Positions 48,617-60,443 of a stretch of 64,000 nucleotides of DNA are shown here, one piece after another. The DNA is taken from NCBI RefSeq assembly GCF_002878395.1, contig NC_061118.1:85251526-85315525 (forward strand). Direction: 5' to 3'. Both the position numbers and the translations under genes were made by a program. Positions within the stretch are counted from its first letter, which is position 1. Every line of letters begins with the position of its first letter. This DNA comes from Capsicum annuum (taxonomy: Eukaryota; Streptophyta; Magnoliopsida; Solanales; Solanaceae). The notes beneath the pieces are model-generated. The model saw only the letters and a list, made by a program, of their open reading frames with translations, searched no databases and was not told the DNA's origin.

Positions 48617-50826
48617 ATGAGTGACAGTGCTAGTCAAACTAGGTCTTTTGACGGCCCTCTTAATGATGAGTGTCAACTTAATGATGTTGGCTATTCAAGT
48701 GCCATCCGTATCCCTCCTACCCATGGGAATGGTGTCTTTTATGTCATAAGCGTCATATTACAGATTTTGCAACTGAAGGGACTTTTGGCGGGCAAGCTTA
48801 TGAGGACACCAACCTTCATTTAAAGAATTTTGTAGAGGTGTTTGCACCCTTTGATATTGGACAAATAACCAAAGATTCCATCCGGTTTCATCTCTTCCCA
48901 TTTTCTCTAATAAGGGAGGCGGTATTATGGCTTGTATCTCTTCCAGCCGGGTCTATAACTTCATGGGATGAACTTAGCACGACCTTCCTTGACTAGTATT
49001 TCCCACCGTCCATAATGCTCCAATTGAGGGATGATATCATCAACTTTAGGAAATTGAATAGAGAGCCTTTGTATGAAGTGTGGGAAAGATTTAACAAAAA
49101 ACTAACACGATGTCTAAACCACGAGGTCTCGGAGAATATGTTTCTCAAAATCTTCTACCGTGCTCTTAATCTGCTTATTAAAACTGTGGTGGACAATACA
49201 GCGGGGGGATCTCTAGTGAAATTGTATAATCATGTGGCAAAGGATTTGATTAAGGAGGTTACCAAGCAAAACTGGGGATGGTATACCCAAGATGCTAAGT
49301 TTCCAAAGAGTTCTCCCACTACATCCTTGGTTGACAAGGAATAAAGAAAATGAGATGAAGAAAGAGAGAAGAATATTTCTAAGTTGATAATGCAATTAGA
49401 GATTTAAACAAAATATATGATGGGTACACCCGCAAAGGCGGTAAATGTTATGGCATCAAAAGCCTATGTGTATGATGAAGAGGATAAAAGGATCGATAAG
49501 AAGATCTAGTACTTGGAAAACTATTTGGGGGTTCCTGCCCCAACTATCAAAGGAAAGGTAGGAATCAATGTTGCACTGACTATGAAAGTGATCATAATTA
49601 TGACCGGTATGTGCCTCCTCATGATCGGGCAAAAAACAAATATGGTAGCACCGTCGACCCCGACAAATACAAAGCCGAAGATGTCTTAGCAAGGAGTTTG
49701 ATGATGGTGGAAGAAAAGTATAAAATTGTCCATTAAATGAAAGGTGATTTTTCCCAACTTAATCAAACCGTGGTGTCCCACTCTGCCTCCATTACACAAT
49801 TGGATACTTAAATCGGGAAAATTTCCACCCAATTGAATGCTAGGTCAAATGGTGGTCTTCCTAGTAACACTATTTTGAACCTGAAGAATGAAGCTCAAGT
49901 TTTAGCAATAGTCACTAGGAGTTTGAAGACCCTTGGTGATAACTTGAAAGAATATTTGGGTGAAAATATGCTTAAAGTTAAGTCAAAAGAAGTGACACCA
50001 AAATCTCAACAAGAAGAAGATGAAAAAGAACCGGTGGAAGTTTATGAAGAGTTGGTGAAAAATGTGAAACCACAAAGTGATGTGATTCCTACAATATAAG
50101 TCCCTCCCCTATTTCCTCAAATGCTTCAAAGAAAAGAGGAGGGTGATAAACTCATAAAATTCATGGACAAGTATAGCAACCTCTCTATCAATATCCCATT
50201 GCATGAAGTGATCCAAGAGATCCCAAGATATTCTAAGATCATGAAAAAGTTCATGTCCAAAAAGAAGCTTATCAAAGGTGACATGATTAAATTCACCCAT
50301 GGTTGCAGTGCTATCATGAGTAGCAAAATTGCGGGAAAAAAAGGAAGACCCCAAAATTTTTACTATCCCAGTCACCATTAAAACGCATATGTTTTTGAAA
50401 TCTCTATGCGGCCTAGGTGCAAGTATAAACCTTATGCCTTTTTTCATTTACAAAAAGCTCAGATTGAACACCCCAACTCCAATATCTATGAGACTCTTAA
50501 TGGAAGATTGGTCTTTCAAGTGGCCGGTTGGGATTTTATTTGATGTTCTAGTCAAAGTGGATAAATTTATTTTTTTTGGTGGACATTGTGGTTTTAGATT
50601 ATGAATTAGACCAAGTGGTTCCCATCATTCTTGGTCGACCTTTATTGGCCACAAGAAAAGCCATTATTGACTTAGAGTTGGGTTAAGTAAGGTTTAGAGT
50701 TCAAGATGATGAGGTCTCATTTTAAGTATGCAAAACAAAGAAACAACATGTGAAGCTTCAAATGATATCAGTGATTGATGTTGAAATTTAAGGAGTGAAT
50801 GAGGTGTCCCTTGAGGACCCAACTTG
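48617..50826 (+). pseudogene. Element C ORF1: gag and aspartic protease (Asp to Gly)
   Basis: Starts ATG 48617 (MSDSASQTRSFDG). The retrotransposon gag core follows with FHLFPFSLIREAVLWLVSLP, SITSWDELSTTF and YFPPSIMLQLRDDIINFRKL, typical of Athila/Tat gag. A charged linker ends near 50090. 50121-50381 resembles the conserved segment before protease (NIPLHEVIQEIPRYSKIMKKF). The protease reads LCGLGASINLMPFFIYKKL, where relatives have CDLGASINLMP: the catalytic Asp is Gly (50410-50412). [22 protein letters not shown] follows near 50616-50683. Frameshifts near 50370 and 50580 and several stops. Confidence 0.85.
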
Positions 50827-50841
50827 AGGAAAAAAAAGACG

Positions 50842-50885
50842 TTGTGCCATGACGTAAACTAAGGTGCTATGTTGGAGGCAACCCA
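50842..50885 (+). other. Conserved post-ORF motif of element C
   Basis: GTGCCATGACGTAAACTAAGG, TGCT and TTGGAGGCAACCCA, a worn form of the element B block at 13111-13154, again directly after ORF1. Confidence 0.6.
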
Positions 50886-51109
50886 CAAATACCCCCAAGA
50901 GTGACTCGTATCCTTTATTTTTATTCTTTTTAGAGTAGATTTTAGTTTTGTCAATTGAATAACCCATGCATTTATGGTGCTATAGAGTGTGTTGGATGAG
51001 CTTGAGAAGGGGAAAGTGTGAAATTTTTGCATGTTGAACTGAACAGGGGAAAATCTGTCCAGATTTTGAAATAAGCTAAATAGGGGAAAATAGGGGAGAA
51101 GAAATGCCC

Positions 51110-51190
51110 TTAGTTACCATGATCGTGGGATTGACTGCCATCGCGGTCACCCACGTATCCACCATTGCAGGACCCAAACCGCGATAGCGG
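51110..51190 (+). promoter_or_regulatory. Internal U3-like palindromic array 1 in element C
   Basis: TTACCATGATCGTGG, GCCATCGCGGTCACC and AAACCGCGATAGCGGTCA. The same kind and order of words occurs in the C LTR at 55255-55370. It is followed by ACTTATAATC and a CT-rich leader. Confidence 0.5.
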
Positions 51191-51714
51191 TCATATCAGA
51201 CTTATAATCATCCAAACCCCACTTTCTCTCAACACTCCCTCCACAAGTTCTTCTCTCTAATTGGACCCAAATCTGGCCTGATTGTGAGCATTTCAACAGT
51301 ATCCTTGCATATCTTGCATCATTTATCCAGTAGGTGCCTTAAACAAGTGCCATGATTGTGTAAAGCAGGACATAGAAAGCATGCTACAGAGAAGGCCTGA
51401 ATCTATGTTTTTTATTCTTAAATAATTCATAAATTGTACTTGTGTGGTGTTTACCTTCTAGAACATGGTGTGCACATGAGTAGGGAAGTCTTGATTACCC
51501 AAATTATGTGTTAAATTTAGAAAAATAAATAGCATATATCAAGTACTTGATAGGTTGCTCAAATGAGTATTCACTGCTAATTTTTGCATTCTAGGGGCAT
51601 AATCGAGTACCTAGTTGTATTGTTCAATTCTGGAAGTGTAAATCCATATTAAGGAATGTACTTTGGGCTTCAAAATTTTAAATTTTGGGAGATTGAAAGT
51701 CAGGGTTGAAACTG

Positions 51715-51785
51715 GTCTCAGATACCGTAATCGCAGTGATCAGGATAGCGATCGTGGCTCTATGGCTCCTGATCACGGTAACCAA
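51715..51785 (+). promoter_or_regulatory. Internal palindromic array 2 in element C
   Basis: ACCGTAATCGCAGTGATC, ATAGCGATCGTGG and CTGATCACGGTAACC; it lies about 150 bp before the first readable ORF2 residues. Confidence 0.5.
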
Positions 51786-51909
51786 AATTTTGTGCTTTTA
51801 ATTTTTGTCCAAACACCACCAAGTAACCATACCATGAGCTTTATTAGACAACATAGCATAGTTTGTGCAAGAATATACCAATGATTGATAAGGTTGTGTC
51901 GTCTGTTGT

Positions 51910-53141
51910 TTTTTAAGATAATCTCATGGAGAGACAGAACCACATCCAATTCATGGAACCCGAGTGCCACAATCACTACTATGGTGATATTTCAAGGACA
52001 AAGTTTCTCTTAGAGAGAGGTATATGCTTGGATAATATGTCATAAAAGCTTTTGATATTTCATGACAGGCTTGTAGCCACAGGGTGGTGGTGTTTCACCC
52101 TAGATCCTTACAAGGCTATGAGCAATGGGTCTGTGAATTCTATCAATCTTAGTGTAGTGTCTTTATCGGACCACCCTGCATAACTATCAAGATTTGGGGG
52201 AAAATGGTAGACTTTTTTGTGGAGCGAATCAATGATATCTATGGGCTACTAAATGCAGATATTGGTGAGTTTGAATAAAAAGGGTGTGAACTGGGAAGTT
52301 GGTTAGCTGAAAGACTTTTCCCCAAAAAGGATATCTCATGGGCGGCAACTAAAAGTAACATCCATATAAATGACTTCACTTTTGAGGCTCAGATTTGGTT
52401 GAACATCATATGAATTCAAGTCTACCCTTGCACCCACATGACAATAGTCCCAGTTTTGTGGGCTTGGATGATTCCTTGTATTCTAGAAGGAATTTCTTTA
52501 AATGTTGGTCAACTCGTGGTTTCTAACATAAAATTCTTTGAAGCAGAGATGGGATGGAGGAATACTCTGGAGATACTTGGGTGTGCCCTAGCACTTCGAT
52601 CTATCCTTTGAAAATTTGAGAAGAGGGCACACCATGCATAGGAAAAAGACAAAGATCAATTTGGGAAAGTCAACATGTAACGAGCCTGAGTATAGTAGGC
52701 CATCCACCACCATGCCCCTTGAGGATATTGGAGTTGATATTAAGGCCCTCAGAGATCTCGTATCAAGTTTTCCTCAGGATCCGAGAGATCCCACCACCAC
52801 CCGTCATTCATATGTATCTCAATATGATTATTATAAGTATTGGAAGTACCAAAAAAAGGTAGGGAGATACTATTTATAGGCTTAAGAGAGCCTACTCATC
52901 CTTGGTGGAGTTATATTGATATCTCTGAATTGCACATGACAAGATGGTAAAATGGGAGAAGAAGAGAGATAAGTTCTTTAGTAAGATGTGGAAGGGGGTG
53001 AAGGGTGTATGAAAAGTCCTAAAACCCTAAGATAGACTCCCTTCCTCTCGAGTGGAGAGTGATTATGATACTCCAGCTGAGTGGTCTGGTCCTAAGGATG
53101 TCGATGATGATACAGAGTCTACAAATGAGAGTAGTTCTTGA
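51910..53141 (+). pseudogene. Element C ORF2: putative plant transposon protein domain (transposase-32-like), broken
   Basis: Reading in one frame from 52205 gives MVDFFVERINDIYGLLNADI, then GCELGSWLAERLFPKKDISW, TKSNIHINDFTFEAQIWL and CTHMTIVPVLWAWMIPCIL, with two stops. Upstream FLLERGICL and LVATGWWCF fit the same protein. I recognise this from memory as the domain annotated as putative plant transposon protein (PF20167, transposase 32), common in Solanaceae predicted proteins; the biochemical role is unknown to me. It is in the same orientation as gag but separate from it, between two palindromic arrays and the 3' non-coding region. The C-terminal acidic stretch ends near 53141. Confidence 0.65.
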
Positions 53142-53159
53142 TGCGGTTTAAGGGAGCAC

Positions 53160-55024
53160 ACTTATCTCTTCTTATGATTTATTATTTATGCAGTGAGGAC
53201 ACTGTTAACTACTTAGTTAGGGGTGCATGTCTCTGGATTCATTTAATTTGGTCCTGTATTATTGTTATTTCTTGATGTTTTTATGTTCTTTTGGATTGTA
53301 ATATCCGGTCACTCTGATGGTGCCAACATTTGCATGGATTAGTAGTTTTGTTTTGTTGTTAGAATTTTATGTTATCTTTATTTTATTTGTGATGATATTC
53401 GACAAGAATTTCCCTATGATAGATTGAGTGATGACATTCTTAAGGAAAAAGCATTATGATTGGGTTTTGAGCCATGGATGTAGGGGAAGTCTGAGTACCC
53501 ATAGAATTGAAGTAATAAATGCAAGGGAAATTTGAGTACCTATGGCATTTTGGGATTTGGGATCGCACTTGTACCTATGGAAAAGTCTAAGTAACCATAT
53601 TGTTTGCTCGTGTAAAATCCAAAATAAGAGACAAAGGCTTATATTGATACCAAGTAAGAAAATTGTGTGTGGTGAAAACACAAAGAAAATATCCTCCCCC
53701 ATCCAAAAAGTTTTCAAAAAAATTCGATGAAACGGACGTGATAATCTTGTATTGACACTTTGTCTATTTTTATGACTCCAAAATTTTTGTCTTGTAAAAA
53801 TTGGTAGAATCCTCCATTTTTGTCTTTAGTGGAAAGGGAAATTGAGCGTCCTTGGTGTATTTTGCATGCCGTGTGTGGTGAGCTTATTTTTCCATATCTC
53901 AAGTGTACTTGTATAATCTAGAACTTTCCCCATTAGTATCTCAAGGCTAATTTTCATTTTACTTGATTGGGGAGATGATCTTTGGCCATCTTTGTGACAT
54001 TGGAAGTCCACTTTAGCATAAAAATCCTACCCTTGCATAGATGTTATCCCTAGTTACCTACTTTGAGCCTTTACACCTTTCTTTGGAAAATACATTGTAA
54101 TCTGTGAGCCTTTTAATTTTTATCCCTATTTTGAACCCTACCCTCTCTAAACTTAAAATTACAACTTGAGGTTAAAAGCCTAAGCTGGGAGTGGTGATGA
54201 TTGAAAGAGGTAAATTTGGGCCACAAAGTTGTAAGTGAGTGCCTATGAGCTAAAGTATTAAGAACAATTGAAAAAGAAAAAGGAAAGGATCCAACAAAGG
54301 AAAGAGAAGCACAAAGGGTGCAATAAAAAGAAATGAATAGAAAATGGGTGAACCAAGGAAATAAAAAGTAGGCACATGTGTAAAGAGTACAAATAAAAGA
54401 AGTGTCCCATGATCAAAAGTTAGATGGAATAGTGTGATGTAGATGCTCAAGGAGGATATAGCTATGTTGTTCCTATAATATATTCTACCCTACCCTAAAC
54501 CTACATTACAGCCTCAAAAAGTCATTCGTTATTTCAAACAAAGTATTTTCATTGTAGTGGAGATTGAAAATAGGGACAAGCCTATGACATGGTAATTGTT
54601 AGAATCGAGTGTTTTTGAGAGAGAGTATGTTTTACACTTAAATTTCTTATTGCATAATTGATGGCTTAGTGTGTGGAATTTTCTTTCTTATTAGGAGGCA
54701 TGTAAATAAGTCGAGATGGGTGCTTTTGTCATTTCCCGCAAAATGAGGCATAAAAGAGTATAATGTGGTTGAGGTCAAAGGTGAGTCATTTTTGGGAGTA
54801 TTAGTGATTGTTGCATGGTTGCTATTTAATGTCTCTTACATCCTTGAAAATTCATATTTTATGATGAGAAGTGTTGTGAAAATAGTTTTACCCATGTTTG
54901 AAGAGCTAAATTGTGGTATTAACTAGGCTTGAAGTTATTATGATCATTGGGTTATTCAATGTGGGCATAAATATGCATAGTACCATGGTAAGAGGTAGTG
55001 TTGCTTAAGGACAAGCAAAGCTTT
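53160..55024 (+). other. Element C 3' internal non-coding region
   Basis: Collinear with 13440-15242 of element B, stops in all frames. Kept in both elements although their ORFs differ. Confidence 0.65.
55001..55018 (+). other. PPT-proximal stem-loop of element C
   Basis: TTGCTT (55001-55006) and AAGCAA (55013-55018) form a perfect 6-bp stem around AAGGAC; it ends 19 nt before the LTR. Confidence 0.7.
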
Positions 55025-55037
55025 AAGTTGGGGGTAT
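55025..55037 (+). other. Element C polypurine tract
   Basis: AAGTTGGGGGTAT against the 3' LTR start at 55038. Confidence 0.8.
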
Positions 55038-55697
55038 TGATGAGTGATGAATTTACAACTCATTTGCACTCAACATTCGTGAACTTTGACATAATTTAAA
55101 TGTATAAATGAGACATATGTATGATTAAATGCACTAATATCCACATTTTACATGCATACAGGTCATGAGATGGAATGGTGTGAACTTAAACTAAAAAGGA
55201 TCAAAGGAAGAGAAAATAAGTGCAGTTGGAAAACATGGAACAGAAACAGGCCTCAGTTACCATGATTGTGGTATGAGGCCACGATTGCAGCCAGTCCAGA
55301 AGGTAAGCAACCGTGATCGTGTGGATTTTACCATGGTCACGGTAGCCGCGATCACAGAAAACCTAGTGCAATTGTGGCAATGCGAGATTAGGTCCAGGGG
55401 CAGTTTTGTAATTTTTAGCAGCAGACCCAAATCCCTTAAAGGCTTAAAACCCTTCCCATTTTGGGAATTCTATAGACTAGCAATACTTTTGATTTGAAAT
55501 TGAAACCCTAAAGTGGGAGAGAATTATAATTTGATTTGGATATTTTGATTTTGGTATTTGCGAAAAATGGATGCCTTAAATAATCCTTTTGGTATATGTT
55601 TCTTTCTTTTCGTCATGAGTAGCTAAATATTTTAATCTTGGGATTATGTTTAACTCAAGTGAAATTATTTGTGGGTTGTGATGTATTTGTGTATATG
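55038..55697 (+). repeat. Element C 3' LTR, first 660 bp (cut by D)
   Basis: Matches 47076-47717 and breaks off after GTGTATATG, where the left LTR continues CTAGTTAG. The remainder should lie beyond the window, right of D. Carries the CCGTGATCG / CCGCGATCAC array at 55255-55370. Confidence 0.88.
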
Positions 55698-57981
55698 TGC
55701 CACGACCCGAGAATACCTCCTAACCGTGACAACGGTTCTTACAGTCACAAGTGACTACAAGCTAACCCATGAGTTGGTACCTGCTGTGAGCACTAAATAA
55801 AATGACACTGATATTACATATGCAAAAGATAAGATTATAAACAACTAAAAACTAAAATACTGAAATACGTAATTCTATCATGTCTGAGATAACTAATAAA
55901 AGCTGAAAGTAACTGACTGAATATCTAACTGTTTGTCTTTAAAACCTCTAAATGATAGAGGAGTTGAAGGGACAAGCCTCTAACTAACTCTGACTGACTG
56001 AACATGATTAAATACTAAAGTACTAAATAAGAGATAATATGTCCTCAATGGATGAGGACTCACCACTATGGGTTCAGAGTAACGCTGGCTATCAAACTAT
56101 GGTCAGGAAATTGAGCCTCCGAACCTATGATATAAGACATCATAGAGCAAAGAATAATATGTGATAAGTATTTTGAATATACTAGTATATGAGATAAGGT
56201 CTGGCTTAAATGCATGGGGTACTGTGCACATGAGATAAGGTCTAATTGAACAACATAAAATAACTTAGCATGAATACATGAAAACTATAATATCTGAGAA
56301 TACAAGACCAAGCATATACATATTTCTAAAATAATCTATAATTTAAAAAAATGAAATTTCTATAACTAAATAACTGTAAATCTATATTCTTTGGTCAAGA
56401 AAACCTGAACTGAATATATACTGAATACTATACTGAGACTGTGAGAGGTCTCATCTAAATGACATACCCTAATTTGAGCTAATCGAGGTCCAACCTGTAA
56501 CCCAATTGGAAGGGAGTCAATGTCTTGTCACAGGTAATAACATTGGTTGTGTGGATCCACTAAACTGGTGTCCTATAGGACTAATGAGTCACCTTCAACT
56601 GGCAGGTGCTCTAATGAGATATGTGTCACCCTCAACTGGCAAGTAAACACTTTGTCAAACCTCAACTGGCAGGTAGACATCTCTGACCTACTTTGGCTAC
56701 GTAGTTTTGTAACTCAGGGATTGCTACTAAGGGTCACACCCTCTGTTGGAAGGCGAGCTCCCTTCCCTGAGTTCGCTTCATGCTAAGTCCTACTCCTAAC
56801 TGAATGACACTAGAACTAAAACTGAACTGAGTTTAACTGAACATGATTTCATGACTGATAGTTCTCATTATGATCATAATAATTGAATAAATAGGAATAA
56901 TCATGGTTTAACTAAAAAATACTTGAAAATCTAAAATTCATGTAAAACATATAGGTATCGGGTATTCATAACCTACCAGCACTGAATGATCATAAAAACA
57001 TGACATTTAAACTATGACTGGAGTATTGAATTATGTTTCAACTCAAGACATGCGCATTTCATCAAACGTGTGGAAAGCATGAACTTGCATATGTGAATAT
57101 TCTAAACATTAGTAGTCAACAAATCATGAAATTTACTTGAATAAGACATGGGAAACTAAAATTCATTGCATGAGGAAATCAAATCTTTCATTGGATCATA
57201 CATGGGCTGAATTTAATTTAAATCACCATGAAAACATGAAATTCAATCTTTCTTGAACATATAAAATACCAAAATGATAGAAAGTTCATTCTTTAATCGA
57301 GGAAAAATGGATTTTGGGCTCCATGGGTGGAAGGGACTCATGAATGAGAACCTCACATACCTTAAACTTTTAACTTGAAAGATAAAAACAAATCTTGATT
57401 CTTTCTTGAAAGTTCTTGAACTTGGGGAATTTGAATTCTTTATTTCTTGGGGGTGAAGGAATTGAATTTGTGTTCTTGGGAAAATAAAATGGTTTTCTTG
57501 GGAGGATAATTGAATAAGAAAGGAAAATTATGCCCTAACTGATGCCCAAGTTGTGTTATTAACGATTGGGTTGAGGAGGAAAAACCCCAATTGCACCTAT
57601 GCCATTTAAATTTGAAATTAGATGTAACAAGCTTATCGTGATACGGTCTTATCATGGTAGTTCATTTCTCGGTGTGATGCGGTCTGCATGACAATACGAA
57701 TAAAACCTTGATGCAGGCTTATTGCAATAATCCTCTAGTTTTGTGATCTAAACATGACCCAAACCCCATCCGAAAAATATGAATCTTCTTTGAAACATGC
57801 TTCTTACACCCTTGAACATGAATTAACTCAAAAACCAATATCTCGTGGTCGAAAAGACCAAGTTAAAAATCCTCCAAGCTTAGAATCCTTAAAAATGACT
57901 ATGTCCCCAACACTTGGTTAAATTTTCAGGCCTTAAGACCTTTATGCATGCGAGTAGAAGCTGAACTAAGCTAAGAATACA
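55698..57981 (-). repeat. Element D 3' LTR
   Basis: TGCCACGACCCGAG start, ...GAATACA end, about 2.28 kb. ACTGA-rich (for example ACTGACTGA near 55910 and 56000). It contains a three-unit CAACTGGCAGGT hairpin repeat at 56586-56680. Confidence 0.85.
56586..56680 (-). repeat. CAACTGGCAGGT hairpin repeats, three units
   Basis: Units near 56586-56612, 56622-56650 and 56652-56680 share CTCAACTGGCAGGT with flanking arms such as GAGTCACCT / AGGTGCTC. Related in design to the array in E. Confidence 0.7.
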
Positions 57982-57999
57982 ATATCTCTCTCTTGGAAA

Positions 58000-58015
58000 C
58001 ATTTTTGCCCTAATG
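58000..58015 (-). other. PPT-proximal stem-loop of element D (worn)
   Basis: CATT (58000-58003) and AATG (58012-58015), 18 nt from the LTR border; between them and the LTR is the purine-rich complement of 57982-57995 (AAGAGAGAGATAT). The stem is decayed compared with element I. Confidence 0.45.
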
Positions 58016-58224
58016 AGACTGGTTAGACTGAGAGTATTGAACTAAGGTAACTAATATCACATGTTGAACATGCTTGACTTGAAACATAATTACATAACTA
58101 AGTCTAAAACATAATACATAAACTGAACTAATTTCATGAATGCGTAAAATGATATGAGATTGATTATATAGATGGAACTGAGAATGGGAAAGAGTCAATC
58201 TAAGGAAAATTGTTACATAGCTTG

Positions 58225-58345
58225 GAGAAAAGATGTGGGTATTTGGTACGCATATCTACTTCTGCTTCTTGGGTCGCTCCCTTAATGAACTAATTCAACC
58301 ATAGAACTTTAACTAAGGGAACTTCCTTGTTCCTTATTCTACAAA
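58225..58345 (-). pseudogene. Element D chromodomain (broken)
   Basis: Minus strand EVPLVKVLWLN, a stop, FIKGATQEAEVDMRTKYPHLF: the chromodomain of the Tekay type, with the ATWE Trp replaced by Gln and one stop. Confidence 0.75.
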
Positions 58346-58399
58346 TCTAATGGTAAGGGATCTTAACTGGGGCCTTAATCAAAAAAAAGTTTATCCTAA

Positions 58400-59480
58400 A
58401 CACCTGTACATTCTAAAAGAAGAAGAACAGCTGAATCACCAATACATTTCTTGAACAACAAAACATAAAACACTTGAAGCACTAAAGCCAAATCTGCAGG
58501 CAACTCTAGCTCATAAGCTACCTTTCCAAAATGGTTCTAGATTCTATAAGGACCAACATATCGAGGACTAAGCTTTCACTTTATACCAAATCTCTTCATT
58601 CCCTTCATGGGCGACATTTTCAAATAAACTAAGTCACCAACATCAAACTCAAGATCCCTCCTCCTCACATCTATATAAGATTTTGATGGCTTTGGGCAAT
58701 CTTCAGCCTCTCCCTAATCAACTGAACTTTCTCAATCGCAGAAAACACTGAATCTGTCCCTATCAAAGCATCCTCACCTTTTTCAAACCAACCAATAGGA
58801 GGCCTATATCTTCTCTCATAGGGAGCCTCAAATAGAGCTATCTAAATACTAGAGTGAGAACTAATATTGTAGGCAAACTCAATCAAATGTAAAGGGTCAT
58901 CTCAAATACCTTTAAAGTCAATAACACATGCTATCAACATGTCTTCTAAGGTCTCAATAGTCCTCTATACCTGAACATCTATTTGAGGATGAAAAATTAT
59001 ACTGAGATAAACTTGGGTACCAATACTCTTCTGAAAAGCCTTCCAAAAGTCATAGGTAAACAGAGTACCTTTATCTAAAATGATAGACAAAGGAACTCCA
59101 CGCAACTTAACCAACTCTCTAATATAAATCTTGGAATAATCCGCAATTGAATATAAAGTATGAACTGGCAAGAAAAGAGTTGATTTAGTCATTTTATCCA
59201 CAATGACCCATATCAAATCGTGTTGACAATGAGTACGAGGAAAACCTATCATAAAATCTATGTTCAACACTTCCCATTTCCAAGTGGGGATGTTGATCTC
59301 CTGTAATGTACCACTAGGCCTCTGGTGCTCAACTTTTAACTTGCTAACAGAATGAATATTCAACTACAAATTCAGCATTTTCCTTCATACCATTCCACCA
59401 ATAGATTTCCCACAAGTCACAGTACATCTTAATGGCTCTTGGATGAATGGAATATCATGCACCATGCGATTCTACCATAA
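58400..59480 (-). pseudogene. Element D integrase (decayed)
   Basis: The open part 58965-59363 reads NIDFMIGFPRTHCQHDLIWV (first Asp) and PLSIILDKGTLFTYDFW (second Asp kept). Just downstream, the SER motif that should supply the catalytic Glu is a stop followed by RTIETLE. In the zinc domain (59364-59480) MYHDL has become MYCDL and the first Cys of the CxxC pair is Tyr. 58400-58700 holds the C-terminal part, with stops. Confidence 0.85.
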
Positions 59481-59749
59481 TTTGGTACCTCAAACCATCA
59501 ATAAATGGAACACATAACCTACCCTTATAATAAAGCACACCATCTCTCCCTTAGGAGAAAACCTCTAGTTTATAATCTCTAACTATTTTCTTCAGCTTAA
59601 CCAAACTGGGATACCTATATTGTTTTTCTTTTAATTCGACAAGTACTGATTATTTCAAACAATTATGAACCTATATATTACGTTCAACTGAATCAACCAA
59701 TTAGACACCTAATCTAGCAATTTGATGAACCTCCTTGACTAACTTTCTC

Positions 59750-60438
59750 TTATCCTCTTCAACATGAGCAACACTACCCATAGATAATCTACTAAGGGCA
59801 TCTACCATTACATTGGCCTTTCCTAGGTGCTACAAAACACTCATGTCATAATCTTTTAACAACTCAAGCCAACTTCTTTGACAAAGATTCAAATCTTTCT
59901 TCAAGAACACATACTTCAAACTTTTGTGATCCGTGAATACATCAACATGCACTCCAAAAGATAATGCCTCAAAATTTTTAAAGCAAAAACAATAGCTGCC
60001 AACTCAACATCATGGGTAGAATAATTCTTTTTATTGGGTTTAAGTGTCTAGAGGCATAGGTTATGACCTTAACTCTCTGCATCAATACACAATCAAGACC
60101 AACTCTTGAAGCATCATAGTATACTACAAACCTATCTAAACCATTTGGCAAAGTCAATACTGGGCTGAAGTGAGTTGAGTTTTCAACTCCTAAAACCTAT
60201 TCTCGAAAAAATTTGACCATTAAAATTTGACTTTCTTTTGGGTCAATCAAGACATGGGGTTTATAATAGAAGAAAACCCTTCATCAAACTGTCTATAATA
60301 GCTAAACAAATCTAAGAAACTCCTAATATCTTATGGAGAAATGGTTCTGGGTTAGTTTCTCATTGCTTCAATCTATTGAGGGTCAAGTCAAATACCATCT
60401 TTGAAAATAATATAGCAAAGAAAGGCTACTAGTCATAA
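59750..60438 (-). pseudogene. Element D RNase H and C-terminal RT (broken)
   Basis: Minus-strand motifs for VDALSRLSMGSVAHVEE (about 59765-59815), [10 protein letters not shown] (59910-59940) and YYDASRVGLDCVLMQ (60080-60125). VAFLCYI at about 60405-60435 is the FLGHI motif of the RT thumb with Gly-His changed. RT continues at 63755, beyond solo LTR E. Confidence 0.8.
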
Positions 60439-60443
60439 CAAAA
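60439..60443. other. Target-site duplication of E, left copy
   Basis: CAAAA; the second copy is at 63750-63754. Joining the flanks restores the RT reading order ...FAKFSK-x-EF... before VAFL, so the solo LTR interrupted RT. Confidence 0.85.

Larger units (their letters stand above)
47076..55697 (+). mobile_element. Element C: tRNA-Asp-primed Athila/Tat-like element with gag-protease and a second ORF
   Basis: LTRs start at 47076 (TGATGAATGG) and 55038 (TGATGAGTG); the right one is cut by D after 660 bp. Interior 48472-55037 (6.6 kb) encodes gag plus protease (ORF1) and a downstream transposase-32-like ORF2; no RT or integrase was recognised. Its left flank is CCCAC (47071-47075); the matching right TSD is outside the window. 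Shares LTR ends, PBS, PPT and 3' DNA with B. Confidence 0.88.

Noticed and set aside
50109..50447. 112-codon ORF on the minus strand
   Set aside because: Shadow of the gag-protease coding region of element C on the opposite strand.
51910..53141. Host transposase gene or DNA transposon
   Set aside because: No terminal inverted repeats or flanking TSD around it; it is embedded between gag-protease and the PPT of LTR element C in the same orientation.
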